Positions 1 to 7,344 of a stretch of 10,462 bases of DNA are shown one piece after another. Below the pieces are notes generated by a model, which was not told where the DNA came from, made no database searches, and saw only the letters and a list, made by a program, of their open reading frames with translations. Position numbers and translations under genes: made by a program. This stretch comes from Candidatus Bathyarchaeota archaeon (GTDB taxonomy: Archaea; Thermoproteota; Bathyarchaeia; TCS64): assembly GCA_014729945.1 (NCBI GenBank), contig WJJC01000033.1, forward strand, positions 1-10,462, in the 5' to 3' direction. The stretch's first letter is position 1. Each line of letters opens with the position of its first letter.

Positions 1-311
1 CCTTCCTGATTGAGGGTACAACTTTAATTACAGTGGGGATCGGCATAGCTATTTTAGGCGATGGTATCAGCACCTATATACAGGATAGAGAAGACGCCAG
101 AGTATGGACAAATGTGCTTGGTTTACTCTTTCTATTTTGGACGAACCCCATAGTCATAGAGGCCGCAAAAATATTAAGAAACCCTGGAACAGAGATCGGT
201 TTATTTTCACCTTTAATAATCTATAGCGTCCTCGGAGCGATTACCACCATAGCGGCTGTGACGTGGATATATCGCCGAGTGGGAAGAGATGTTTTTTCAA
301 GAAACCGGTAA
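1..311 (+). CDS. Small integral membrane protein, 3' end only (5' end outside window)
   Basis: The frame is open from the first bases of the window to TAA at 309-311, so this is the C-terminal part (about 102 residues) of a longer gene. A GTG at 33 could be a start, but nothing favours it over continuation from upstream. The visible protein has a hydrophobic stretch at its beginning, a second at about residues 35-52 (VLGLLFLFW) and a third at about 66-90 (LIIYSVLGAITTIAAVTW). It ends in a short basic tail (YRRVGRDVFSRNR), which suggests two or three membrane spans with a cytoplasmic C-terminus. I recognise no family motif. It lies 49 nt before uppS on the same strand, but a TATA-like box in the gap suggests that uppS has its own promoter. 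A role linked to polyprenyl lipids is only a guess from position. Confidence 0.6.
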   Translation, partial: FLIEGTTLITVGIGIAILGDGISTYIQDREDARVWTNVLGLLFLFWTNPIVIEAAKILRNPGTEIGLFSPLIIYSVLGAITTIAAVTWIYRRVGRDVFSRNR

Positions 312-318
312 GGCTTCA

Positions 319-328
319 TTTTTATATG
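319..328 (+). promoter_or_regulatory. Putative archaeal TATA box for uppS
   Basis: The sequence TTTTTATATG lies between the upstream membrane-protein gene and uppS. An archaeal transcript normally starts about 25 nt downstream of the box centre, here near 348-350. That would leave a leader of roughly 10-15 nt before the proposed CTG start at 361. Such a leader would just contain the SD-like AAAGGCGAT at 348-356. The spacing supports translation starting near 361 rather than at the ATG at 466. Confidence 0.45.
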
Positions 329-360
329 CTAGTATTGTTTAATCACGAAAGGCGATACCA

Positions 361-1143
361 CTGATCAAGGAGCTTCTAGAAACCATAGGCGTCTACTCTT
401 TATACCATAAATGGCTCGAAAAATCCATTAACCGTGGCGAGAAACCAAATCACATTGGCGTCATCATGGATGGAAACCGTCGATGGGCGCGGGCCCGGGA
501 TTTGGTTCCCTGGGAAGGTCACTGGGAGGGCGCTGATAAGGTTGAAAACTTTTTAGATTGGTGCCTTGATCTGGACATCAAGACCATAACCCTCTATAGT
601 TTTAGCACCGAGAACTTCAAACGAGACCAGAAAGAGGTTACTGAACTCTTCAAATTGTTCGAGAGTATGCTTGAGAGAGTAATCAAATCAGATCGAATAC
701 ACAAGAACAGAGTATGTATAAGGGCTATAGGTAGGATAGAGACACTCCCTGAGAAACTACAGGAACTAATACAAAGAGTCGAGGAATCAACTCAGGACTA
801 TGATGATTATTACTTAAATATTGCGATCGCTTATGGTGGACGTGCAGAGATAGTTGACGCAGTGCAGGTTATAGCTGAGAAAGTTAAAATGGGTCAACTA
901 GAACCAAGTGATATCAGTGAGCAGGTCATTGAGGCCAATCTCTATACTTCTCATTTACCTTACCCTGATCCTGACATTATTATTAGGACTTCTGGTGAGT
1001 CTCGTCTGAGTAACTTTCTTGTTTGGCAGTCTGCATATAGTGAGTTATTCTTGGTTGATGTTTATTGGCCTAATTTCAGGAAGATAGATCTTATGAGGGC
1101 TATCAGAGGATATCAGATGCGTCAGAGGCGTTTCGGGGGATAG
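361..1143 (+). CDS. uppS: Cis-prenyltransferase (polyprenyl diphosphate synthase, UppS family), probable CTG start
   Basis: This enzyme condenses isopentenyl diphosphate units in cis onto an allylic primer, giving the long polyprenyl diphosphate that archaea use as glycan lipid carrier. The family motifs are present (numbering from codon 361): HIGVIMDGNRRWAR with catalytic Asp37, GHWEGA at about 53-58, LYSFSTENFKR at 78-88, IAYGGRAEI, and RTSGE at 209-213 followed by RLSNFLVWQSAYSEL. The first ATG in frame (466) sits inside the IMDGN motif, so starting there would remove the first beta strand and give only 225 residues. The frame is open back to a TAA at 340-342. That stretch contains no ATG, GTG or TTG, yet it encodes a typical UppS N-terminus (IKELLETIGVYSLYHKWLE). 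CTG at 361 is the best start, giving 260 residues (the E. coli enzyme has 253). An SD-like AAAGGCGAT lies just upstream; ATA at 355 is a weaker alternative. Function is sure, the exact start less so. Confidence 0.9.
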   Translation: MIKELLETIGVYSLYHKWLEKSINRGEKPNHIGVIMDGNRRWARARDLVPWEGHWEGADKVENFLDWCLDLDIKTITLYSFSTENFKRDQKEVTELFKLFESMLERVIKSDRIHKNRVCIRAIGRIETLPEKLQELIQRVEESTQDYDDYYLNIAIAYGGRAEIVDAVQVIAEKVKMGQLEPSDISEQVIEANLYTSHLPYPDPDIIIRTSGESRLSNFLVWQSAYSELFLVDVYWPNFRKIDLMRAIRGYQMRQRRFGG

Positions 1144-1319
1144 TTGGGAAGACTTTTAAAACATTGTCTGGTTCTATTATTCTCACTAGGTTAGAGTAAC
1201 TGGGTCCGGTAGCCATGAGACACCATAATCCAACCATAATACTCAATAATATGCCAAGAAACATAGAACAGATTGATATTGTTTAAACGATCATGATAAT
1301 ACGGGTCGCCAAAACAGCA

Positions 1320-1328
1320 TACTTTAAC
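1320..1328 (+). promoter_or_regulatory. Weak candidate TATA element for smc operon
   Basis: TACTTTAAC lies about 38-46 nt before the smc GTG. It would place a transcript start near 1350, just ahead of the SD motif GGGGGAG (1352-1358). The match to an archaeal TATA box is poor and no BRE is obvious. Another AT-rich element, CTTTTAAAA, lies near 1153-1161 and would give a leader of almost 190 nt. The 222-nt gap between uppS and smc holds no recognisable RNA gene or credible small ORF. Confidence 0.25.
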
Positions 1329-1365
1329 CAGAACATGAAAACAAAAGGATTGGGGGAGAAACGAA

Positions 1366-4300
1366 GTGGTACATATAAGTAGAATGGTTCTTAGAAACTT
1401 CAAATCCTTTGGCGGCGATCCAATAAAACTCCAATTCCAGCCAGGATTCAATATTATAACAGGACCAAACGGCTCAGGCAAGAGCAACATACTGGATGCC
1501 GTTCAATTTGTACTTGGAGAACTCGGAAGCAAAAGAATGCGAGCCCCTGATCTTTCAGCACTCATCTACGATGGTGCGGGTGAAGAACGATCAGGAAGAG
1601 CACAGGTAGCTAAGGTAACCCTCTATTTTGATAACAGCGACAGAGGGCTGGCCATGGATAGAAACACCGTCAGCATAGGGCGAAAAATGAACAGGGAAGG
1701 CACAAGCGACTATCTGCTGAACGGTAAACGAACCAGTAGAAGACGATTAGTGGAATTATTAGAAATGGCTGGGATAACAGCTGGCGGCTACAATATTGTT
1801 CTTCAGGGAACAGCTACCCGTCTAAGCGACCTTACCCCCAGCGAGAGAATGAATGCCCTAGAAGATCTAGTGGGTATAAAAGAATATGATCAGAAGAAAT
1901 CCGAGGCCCGTGAAAACCTCAATGAGGCTGAGCGGAAAATAGAGGTAGCCTCAGCTAGAATAGAGGAAATCAAGAAACAAGTTAATGAGCTTGAAAAGCA
2001 GAGAAACAATGCCATATTATTCAATCTACTTGATGAAGAAGAGAAGAGGCTTAGTGCCCACAACCTAACCGTACAGATTGAAGACTTGGAGACAAAATTG
2101 GCAGATATCGACAACCAAATTAAAGAAAAAGAATCAGAACTCGCATCTCTTGAAAAGGAAAAAGAAAGATTTATCGAAGAGAAGGAGAAAGCTCAGCAAC
2201 GGATGGATGAGTTCAACAAGGAAGCCACGGAGCGGGGAAACACCAGACTACCTCTTTTAAGATCAGATCTGGTAGGTAAAAACACATTAAAAGACTCTCT
2301 TGAAGCGAGACAACGTGAGATTGAGCAACGTAGGAAACAGCTAGAACAAACCATTTTGGAGAAGGAAGCAGAGATTGAGAATAGTAAGAGTGAGGTATCC
2401 AGTAGAAACGCTCGTCTTCAAGAGATTACAGAAGAGTCCATGCAGTTAAGCAGTGAATTGGCAGATAAAAAAACAGATTTAGCAGAGTTAAATAACAAGA
2501 TAAAAATTGCTAGGGAGACTGCTGAGCAGAATCAGCTAAGATTAGAGGATCTAACCGAGACATTGGTGCCAATGCAGGAGAGCCTAACGGGCATCGAAAC
2601 AGATATCAATAAACATGTTATGTCCAAGGACTCTATTGATGAAAAGATTAGTGACCTCCATGAACGACGGGAACAATACTTGGAGAGACGTGAATCTTTA
2701 GAAGAGACCATCAAGGAATATGAGGCTTTGAAGCTTGATGAAGCTCAGAAGCTTGAAGATATGATACAGACAGTTGAATCACAAGTACAACGTCAAAAGA
2801 ATATAAGAAACACAATAGAGAACGCGAATCAATTAGCAAAAGACGCTGAATCAACCATAACTGAACTCTCAGCTAAACGAGACTTATGGAAACGGATTGT
2901 AACTGAGGAGAAGGCCCTTGAAAGAATCAAGGAGATCGGAGAAGCTGGCGCCATGGAAGGCTACCATGGACCATTACGTTCACTTATTAAGATTGATTTA
3001 CCTAACCAAAGAGCTGTAAACAGTAGCAGTAATGGGTGGATACACGCTGTAGTTGTAGACAACTACGAAGTAGCTAAAGAACACATTACAAGACTTAAAA
3101 AAACCAAGGTGGGAATGACACGCTTCCTACCTCTAGACCAGTTACGTGAACCTGAACCCTTACCCGACCTAGGCATAAAAGGTGTGATCGGAGCTATACC
3201 TGATATTATCAGATACGATGAGATGTACGCCCCAGCAGTCTATCTTCTCTGGGGAGACACGTATATGGTTAAAAACCCTGAGGTAGCAGAACTTGTTAAC
3301 GCACAGGGTTATAGGGCTGTAACTAAGACCGGTGATGTATTCGTACCAGCAGGTGGAATACTAGGTGGTTATTATAGACGTCCACCGGATTTTAAGAAAT
3401 TAATACCCAGTGAAGAATCAATCGACAACCTATCAGGCACCATAAAGAACCTCAGAGGAAAACTCAAGAGCCGGATGAAAGAATTACGTTCAAGTGGTTT
3501 TGATCTCCGAAAATTCACTCAGTACATGGAGGATAGTCAGACAAGGGTAGCTCGAATCGATGAGGATATTGAGTCTACCAAAGAGAGTATTGAACGCTTA
3601 GACCGCAATCTACAGACATTAAAGGAGAACCTTGAGAAAGCTAAAAATGATAGAGAAAACGAGGAAAGGTTAAGGATTATCCTCGTTGAGCGTAAGAAGA
3701 AGATACTTGAAAAAATTGATAAGACCAAAGAAGAAATTAGCCATCTCAAGGAATACAAACTCTCTGATGTAACTAGCTTGGAATTACAAAGAAATACCCT
3801 TCGAGGCGAGGTTGATATGCTGGAGAAACGAATCAATGACTTGGATAATGATAAGACCATCCAGTCAAGTTTCGTGGATAGAATACTTAACCTCCAGATA
3901 ACGGAAGCGACTCAAGACATAGAATCAGCGCGCCAAGAGATCAAAGAACTCGCTCAGGAATACAATGAGACAGAGGAGCAGATCAAAGAGATCACCAAAG
4001 ATGTAAACGAGTTAGAGGAGATTCTTGATGAGGTTACCTCTGAGGTTGAAGCCACCACTAGAATATATGAACAGCACCAGAAAACAATACGGCAATTAGA
4101 GAGACAGTTAGAGCAAATAAATCGTAGAATTAATGACGCTGAGCGAAGGATAGGCCAGATTACACTGGAGAAAGAACGCATAAAATTACAGGTAGAGCAA
4201 AAACTTGATGCTCTCGCTAGACTTGGATTCAGTGACAAGATCCAGTTAGAGGATCTGTTACCCGAACAAGTGGAGAGAAGACTGGCAAGAATAAAACAAG

Positions 4301-4920
4301 AGAAGCGTGGACTCGGTGCAATAAACCAGCTTGCTATAGATCATTATCCAATAACTATGCGGGAGTATAAACAGAGAAGCACCCGCATAAATGGTATGGA
4401 GGAAGAGAAACAGAGTATACTCAACTTCATAGCCGAGATAGAGCAAGAAAAACAGGATCACTTCATGGCAGCCTATAATCAGATATGCGAGAACTTTAGC
4501 GCTATATTCAGTAAACTAACCGGCGGAGGAGACGGCAGGCTTGAACTGCAGAATCCAGAGGATCCTTTCAGTGGGGGAGTAGATCTCTACATACAGTTCC
4601 CTGGTAAACCCATGAGACTAGCTGGGGGTGCATCCGGTGGAGAGAGAAGCGTTGCTGCAATAGCCTACCTATTAGCCATACAACGTTTCCTCAAGGCGCC
4701 ATTCTATCTCTTTGATGAGATTGACGCTCACTTGGACGACTTGAACACCAGTAGATTGGCTGAGGTTTTAAAAGAGAATGCTGCGGAAAGCCAGTTCCTT
4801 ATGATCAGCCTAAAAGATGTGATGGTTCACAACGCCGACAGGATATACGGGGTATTCGCCCAGAACGGTAGGAGTAGAGTCCTTGCACTACCCATGAAGG
4901 AGGCGAAGGTAGCGGCGTGA
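1366..4920 (+). CDS. smc: Chromosome segregation protein SMC
   Basis: Structural maintenance of chromosomes ATPase, 1184 residues, the usual full length. It forms the dimeric core of the condensin-like SMC-ScpAB complex that folds and separates the chromosome. The N-terminal head starts MVHISRMVLRNFKSFGG and has the Walker A motif GPNGSGKS at 33-40. A coiled coil rich in E, K, R and Q follows to about residue 520. The hinge domain spans about 525-672 and ends in the glycine-rich VPAGGILGGYYRRP. The returning coiled coil leads to the C-terminal head with signature motif GGASGGERS (about 1087-1095) and Walker B FYLFDEIDAHLDD (Asp1117, Glu1118). The signature has Ala where most SMCs have Leu (LSGGE). 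The GTG start has an SD motif (GGGGGAG, 1352-1358) at good distance and matches the conserved N-terminus. The stop overlaps the scpA start in GTGA. Confidence 0.97.
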   Translation: MVHISRMVLRNFKSFGGDPIKLQFQPGFNIITGPNGSGKSNILDAVQFVLGELGSKRMRAPDLSALIYDGAGEERSGRAQVAKVTLYFDNSDRGLAMDRNTVSIGRKMNREGTSDYLLNGKRTSRRRLVELLEMAGITAGGYNIVLQGTATRLSDLTPSERMNALEDLVGIKEYDQKKSEARENLNEAERKIEVASARIEEIKKQVNELEKQRNNAILFNLLDEEEKRLSAHNLTVQIEDLETKLADIDNQIKEKESELASLEKEKERFIEEKEKAQQRMDEFNKEATERGNTRLPLLRSDLVGKNTLKDSLEARQREIEQRRKQLEQTILEKEAEIENSKSEVSSRNARLQEITEESMQLSSELADKKTDLAELNNKIKIARETAEQNQLRLEDLTETLVPMQESLTGIETDINKHVMSKDSIDEKISDLHERREQYLERRESLEETIKEYEALKLDEAQKLEDMIQTVESQVQRQKNIRNTIENANQLAKDAESTITELSAKRDLWKRIVTEEKALERIKEIGEAGAMEGYHGPLRSLIKIDLPNQRAVNSSSNGWIHAVVVDNYEVAKEHITRLKKTKVGMTRFLPLDQLREPEPLPDLGIKGVIGAIPDIIRYDEMYAPAVYLLWGDTYMVKNPEVAELVNAQGYRAVTKTGDVFVPAGGILGGYYRRPPDFKKLIPSEESIDNLSGTIKNLRGKLKSRMKELRSSGFDLRKFTQYMEDSQTRVARIDEDIESTKESIERLDRNLQTLKENLEKAKNDRENEERLRIILVERKKKILEKIDKTKEEISHLKEYKLSDVTSLELQRNTLRGEVDMLEKRINDLDNDKTIQSSFVDRILNLQITEATQDIESARQEIKELAQEYNETEEQIKEITKDVNELEEILDEVTSEVEATTRIYEQHQKTIRQLERQLEQINRRINDAERRIGQITLEKERIKLQVEQKLDALARLGFSDKIQLEDLLPEQVERRLARIKQEKRGLGAINQLAIDHYPITMREYKQRSTRINGMEEEKQSILNFIAEIEQEKQDHFMAAYNQICENFSAIFSKLTGGGDGRLELQNPEDPFSGGVDLYIQFPGKPMRLAGGASGGERSVAAIAYLLAIQRFLKAPFYLFDEIDAHLDDLNTSRLAEVLKENAAESQFLMISLKDVMVHNADRIYGVFAQNGRSRVLALPMKEAKVAA

Positions 4921-5585
4921 GTAAACAGAAACCCTACTACCTGAGACAACCTTGGGATATATTATTCAGGGAGAACAAACTCGATAAAGTCAGTCCCTGG
5001 AATGTTAACCTAGTTCTTCTCTTAACCAGTCTTCTGGAGCAAATGGAGGAAGAGGGCATTGACTTCAGGCTGGCTGGCACAGCGATTCATAGCAGTGTAT
5101 TGATTTATCTGAAAAAAGCCGAGATGCTGCTGAAAATGGAGGAGTTACCAAAGCCTGAGGAAGAAAAAGAAGAAGTGTACCTCCCCCCAGCTATCCCTCT
5201 TCCATTCAGATTCGAGCACACTACTACCTCAGTAGACGACTTAATAGAAGCTTTAGAAAAAGCACTATCCGACAGTTCAAAGAATGCAACTCCAAGCCTA
5301 CCCACATTACCTATACCTGTCCCCGACTTCATGGAAGCTGAGGATTATCTCCTCGAAATCGAGAATAGAGCTGATGCGTTATTTGAGGAACTTCAATGGA
5401 GAGCCCAGAAAAGTGAAGTGGTTAAGCTAACCGAGCTTGTTACGAACCAAGACTTCTTGGAGATAGTCCGAATATTCATGATGCTCCTCTTCTTGGCCCA
5501 GAGACTGAAGATTAATCTGGAGCAGAGCGAGGAAGAGATGGATATATATATACATATATTAGAGGAGGATGGCAGAATTGACTAG
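4917..5585 (+). CDS. scpA: Segregation and condensation protein ScpA (kleisin)
   Basis: This is the kleisin subunit that bridges the two SMC heads and binds ScpB; 222 residues. The N-terminal part has the conserved pattern SPWNVNLVLLLTSLLEQM, then DFRLAGTAIHSSVLIYLKKAEML, the helical domain that contacts the SMC neck. A proline- and acid-rich linker (about 75-145, including LPPAIPLPFR) leads to a C-terminal winged-helix region (VVKLTELVTNQDFLEIVRIF, then LLFLAQRLKINLEQ) that docks on the SMC cap. The GTG start overlaps the smc stop by 4 nt, with an SD-like AAGGAGG at 4897-4903 inside the smc end. Overlaps on both sides indicate translational coupling and balanced production of the three subunits. 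The last codons run through an alternating AT tract (DIYIHIL). Confidence 0.92.
   Translation: MSKQKPYYLRQPWDILFRENKLDKVSPWNVNLVLLLTSLLEQMEEEGIDFRLAGTAIHSSVLIYLKKAEMLLKMEELPKPEEEKEEVYLPPAIPLPFRFEHTTTSVDDLIEALEKALSDSSKNATPSLPTLPIPVPDFMEAEDYLLEIENRADALFEELQWRAQKSEVVKLTELVTNQDFLEIVRIFMMLLFLAQRLKINLEQSEEEMDIYIHILEEDGRID
5541..5560 (+). repeat. Alternating AT tract at the scpA 3' end
   Basis: Nineteen of these 20 bases alternate between purine and pyrimidine, mostly as AT steps, with one C at 5553. The tract encodes DIYIHIL in ScpA. It ends just before the scpB ribosome binding site and resembles a TATA element. A transcript start about 25 nt downstream would fall near 5575, next to the TTG at 5578, so it could act as an internal promoter giving an almost leaderless scpB message. 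It may equally be no more than codon choice in a hydrophobic beta strand. Confidence 0.4.
5562..5568 (+). promoter_or_regulatory. Ribosome binding site that decides the scpB start
   Basis: The strong SD motif GAGGAGG abuts the ATG at 5569 with no spacer, which is too close for that codon to be selected. A TTG in the same frame at 5578 is 9 nt away, the normal distance. The motif therefore points to TTG as the scpB start. Confidence 0.6.
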
Positions 5586-6282
5586 CTTCGATGAGCTCTT
5601 GGATCGAAGGCTAAAAGAACTAGAGGCAGCCCTTTACTCGGCTGGGCGTCCACTAACAATCGAGGAGATCCAACCCGTCATCGGAACAAGATCAGATAAT
5701 GTGGCTAATGATGTCGTAGATGCATTAAGAGACCAATACGCCTCTAGAAACAGGGCATTGGAGATTGTACGGCTAGATGATGGACGAGCAGTTATGCAAC
5801 TCAAAGAGGTTTATGATGAGTTCGTTAAACAGTTTAACAGCAAGCCTTTGCTAAAGTTAGGTCCATTAAAAACTCTAAGTTATGTTGCGTTCCATCAACC
5901 AGTGGATCAGAGGCAGGTTATCGCTGATCGTGGAAACCATGTTTATAGTCACCTCAGGATGATGGAGAATATGGGGTTAATCCATAGAGAGCGTACCGAG
6001 GAACGCAGCTACATGATTACCACTACGTCTTTCTATGCGGACTATTTTGGATTCAGTCAAAACCCTGAGCGGAGTAGAATACAGTTGAAACAGATATTCA
6101 GAGACTTAAAGATAACTAAACTGGAGAACGGAGCCATCGATAACCTATTTGATGATGTAATAGAGGGACTTGAGAAACTTGATGACATGGAGAAAGAGGA
6201 AAAGGAGTTAGCAAACCCTAGGGATGGGCTCACTCAGGGGCTTCCTCAGTATACGGGTTCCTCCAACGACAGTTCTAAGTAA
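5578..6282 (+). CDS. scpB: Segregation and condensation protein ScpB
   Basis: This is the winged-helix partner that dimerises on the ScpA linker in the SMC complex. The start used here is TTG at 5578 (234 residues), chosen from SD spacing; ATG at 5569 would add three residues. The first winged helix covers roughly residues 10-85 (LKELEAALYSAGRPLTIEEI is the usual opening). The second covers roughly 90-155, with PLKTLSYVAFHQPVDQRQV and MENMGLIHRERTEERSYMIT, as in the family. A helical, acidic tail (LEKLDDMEKEEKEL) and about 20 weakly conserved residues end the protein. It overlaps the scpA stop by 8 nt, so the subunits are probably coupled. The last 75 nt lie antisense to the 3' end of hypE. 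The tail looks unconserved, so the overlap probably arose by loss of an earlier stop in scpB. Confidence 0.88.
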   Translation: MTSFDELLDRRLKELEAALYSAGRPLTIEEIQPVIGTRSDNVANDVVDALRDQYASRNRALEIVRLDDGRAVMQLKEVYDEFVKQFNSKPLLKLGPLKTLSYVAFHQPVDQRQVIADRGNHVYSHLRMMENMGLIHRERTEERSYMITTTSFYADYFGFSQNPERSRIQLKQIFRDLKITKLENGAIDNLFDDVIEGLEKLDDMEKEEKELANPRDGLTQGLPQYTGSSNDSSK

Positions 6283-7233
6283 AACTTTACCGGCTTTATC
6301 CTCTCTAACCTCACCAATTATAGTTGCATCTTTACCATATTTTGTCGATCTGATTGTGTTTAGAATAATTGGGGCATCATCACTGGATACTATCATAACT
6401 GCTTTTCCCTCACATGTAACCTCCATTGGGTCAAGCCCAAGCATATCAGATGCTGCCTGAACACTAACCTTCACAGGGATACTGTCTGAGTCTAACCAGA
6501 TGCTTACTTTGGATTTTTCAGCTATATCGTTTAACGCCATAGCCATACCGCCTCGTGTACAATCCTTCATGGCCTTTACTTTGCCGGCGTTCATGGCTGC
6601 ATTGATGGTCTCATGTATCGGTGAGACATCTGAGACCAGCTCGGTCTCGAATGATAGGCCTTCTCTTTTGGACATCAAGGCTATACCGTGATCTCCCACT
6701 GTACCCGTGATGATAACTTTATCACCGGGCTCCGCGTAGCTATCCAGCACTCTTTCTCCTGATAATATTCCGACTCCCGCTGTGCTGATTATCATCCCGT
6801 CTAGGCTTCCTTTTGGCATCACCTTGAAGTCTCCTGCTATTATAGCGACATCCGCTTCTTTTGCGGACTCATTCATGGATGAGACAATTTTCTTCAGCTT
6901 ATACATTGGGAACCCTTCTTCAACGATGATGCTATCCAGTATGGCTATAGGTGTAGCACCCATAACCGCTGTATCATTAACTGTGCCACATATGGCTAGT
7001 CTACCTAGATCTCCTCCAGGAAAGAATAATGGATCAACGGTGTGTCCATCTATGGAAAGTATTACCTCTTTGTCTCCCACTCTGATTGATCCTCCGTCAT
7101 CAAGTGCATCTAACGCGATGCCGTCACGTGCTTGGCGTTTTTCGAATATTTTTAAAAAGAGTTCATGGATAAGCGTATCCTCTGTGCTACCCCCGGCTCC
7201 ATGGCTTAGCTTAACTACCTCATCCTCAGTCAT
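6208..7233 (-). CDS. hypE: Hydrogenase maturation protein HypE (AIR synthase-related)
   Basis: HypE dehydrates the carbamoyl group passed by HypF to its C-terminal cysteine. The resulting thiocyanate becomes a CN ligand of [NiFe] hydrogenase. The 341-residue protein shows the family order: LSHGAGGS near the N-terminus, LDDGGSI, SIDGHTVDPLFFPGGDLG (61-78), LAICGTVNDTAVMGA, EEGFPMYKL and GDFKVMPKGSLDGM (134-147). The decisive sign is the C-terminal PRVC ending exactly in Cys341, the residue that is modified in HypE. The usual GDTKV reads GDFKV here, a change at Phe136 near the metal/ATP site. The ATG has an SD motif GAGGATGA (complement of 7243-7250) 9 nt upstream. No other hyp or hydrogenase gene is in the window, so partners must lie elsewhere. 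Its 3' end overlaps scpB by 75 nt. Other AIR-synthase relatives such as ThiL or SelD fit less well. Confidence 0.9.
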   Translation of the reverse strand: MTEDEVVKLSHGAGGSTEDTLIHELFLKIFEKRQARDGIALDALDDGGSIRVGDKEVILSIDGHTVDPLFFPGGDLGRLAICGTVNDTAVMGATPIAILDSIIVEEGFPMYKLKKIVSSMNESAKEADVAIIAGDFKVMPKGSLDGMIISTAGVGILSGERVLDSYAEPGDKVIITGTVGDHGIALMSKREGLSFETELVSDVSPIHETINAAMNAGKVKAMKDCTRGGMAMALNDIAEKSKVSIWLDSDSIPVKVSVQAASDMLGLDPMEVTCEGKAVMIVSSDDAPIILNTIRSTKYGKDATIIGEVREDKAGKVLLRTVVGGTRILRKPLSEPIPRVC

Positions 7234-7281
7234 GATCTATTTTCATCCTCTTTGGCACGTCTTATATGTATCGATGAAGAT

Positions 7282-7287
7282 GTTTTA
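7282..7287 (-). promoter_or_regulatory. Weak candidate promoter element for hypE
   Basis: On the minus strand this reads GTTAAA, within GTTAAAAC. It would put a transcript start near 7258 and leave a leader of about 25 nt that contains the SD motif GAGGATGA. A better-looking TATA sequence on this strand (TACATATAAG, 7261-7270) would start the transcript inside or after the SD, so it is less convenient. The choice between them is uncertain. Confidence 0.25.
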
Positions 7288-7295
7288 ACGAGTCC

Positions 7296-7304
7296 TTTTT
7301 ATAT
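7296..7304 (+). promoter_or_regulatory. Putative TATA box for the rps8e-srp19-gar1 operon
   Basis: TTTTTATAT stands 41 nt before the TTG start of rps8e. A start of transcription about 25 nt beyond the box centre (near 7326) would leave a leader of about 19 nt carrying the SD motif AGAGGA (7331-7336). A second AT-rich element (ATTTTATAAA, 7311-7320) would start the transcript too close to the gene to include that SD. This box lies inside the upstream extension of the rps8e frame, which argues against the longer ORF being translated. Confidence 0.5.
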
Positions 7305-7344
7305 CGCTTCATTTTATAAATGCCAGAATAAGAGGAACACCGCT

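Noticed and set aside
466..1143. uppS starting at ATG 466
   Set aside because: It cuts the conserved core before the catalytic Asp and gives a protein too short for the family.
1215..1286. 23-codon ORF in the uppS-smc gap
   Set aside because: No SD, no recognisable protein, and length expected by chance.
1285..1310. C-box-like ATGATAA suggesting a C/D guide RNA
   Set aside because: It departs from the C-box consensus and no CTGA D box follows at a suitable distance.
6782..7288. Plus-strand ORF of 168 codons opposite hypE
   Set aside because: Serine- and proline-rich composition typical of the complement of a real gene; hypE on the other strand has all family motifs.
7252..7344. Upstream extension of the S8e frame to a TTG at 7252
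   Set aside because: The 31 extra residues have no S8e similarity and overlie TATA-like promoter elements; the SD at 7331-7336 points to TTG 7345.
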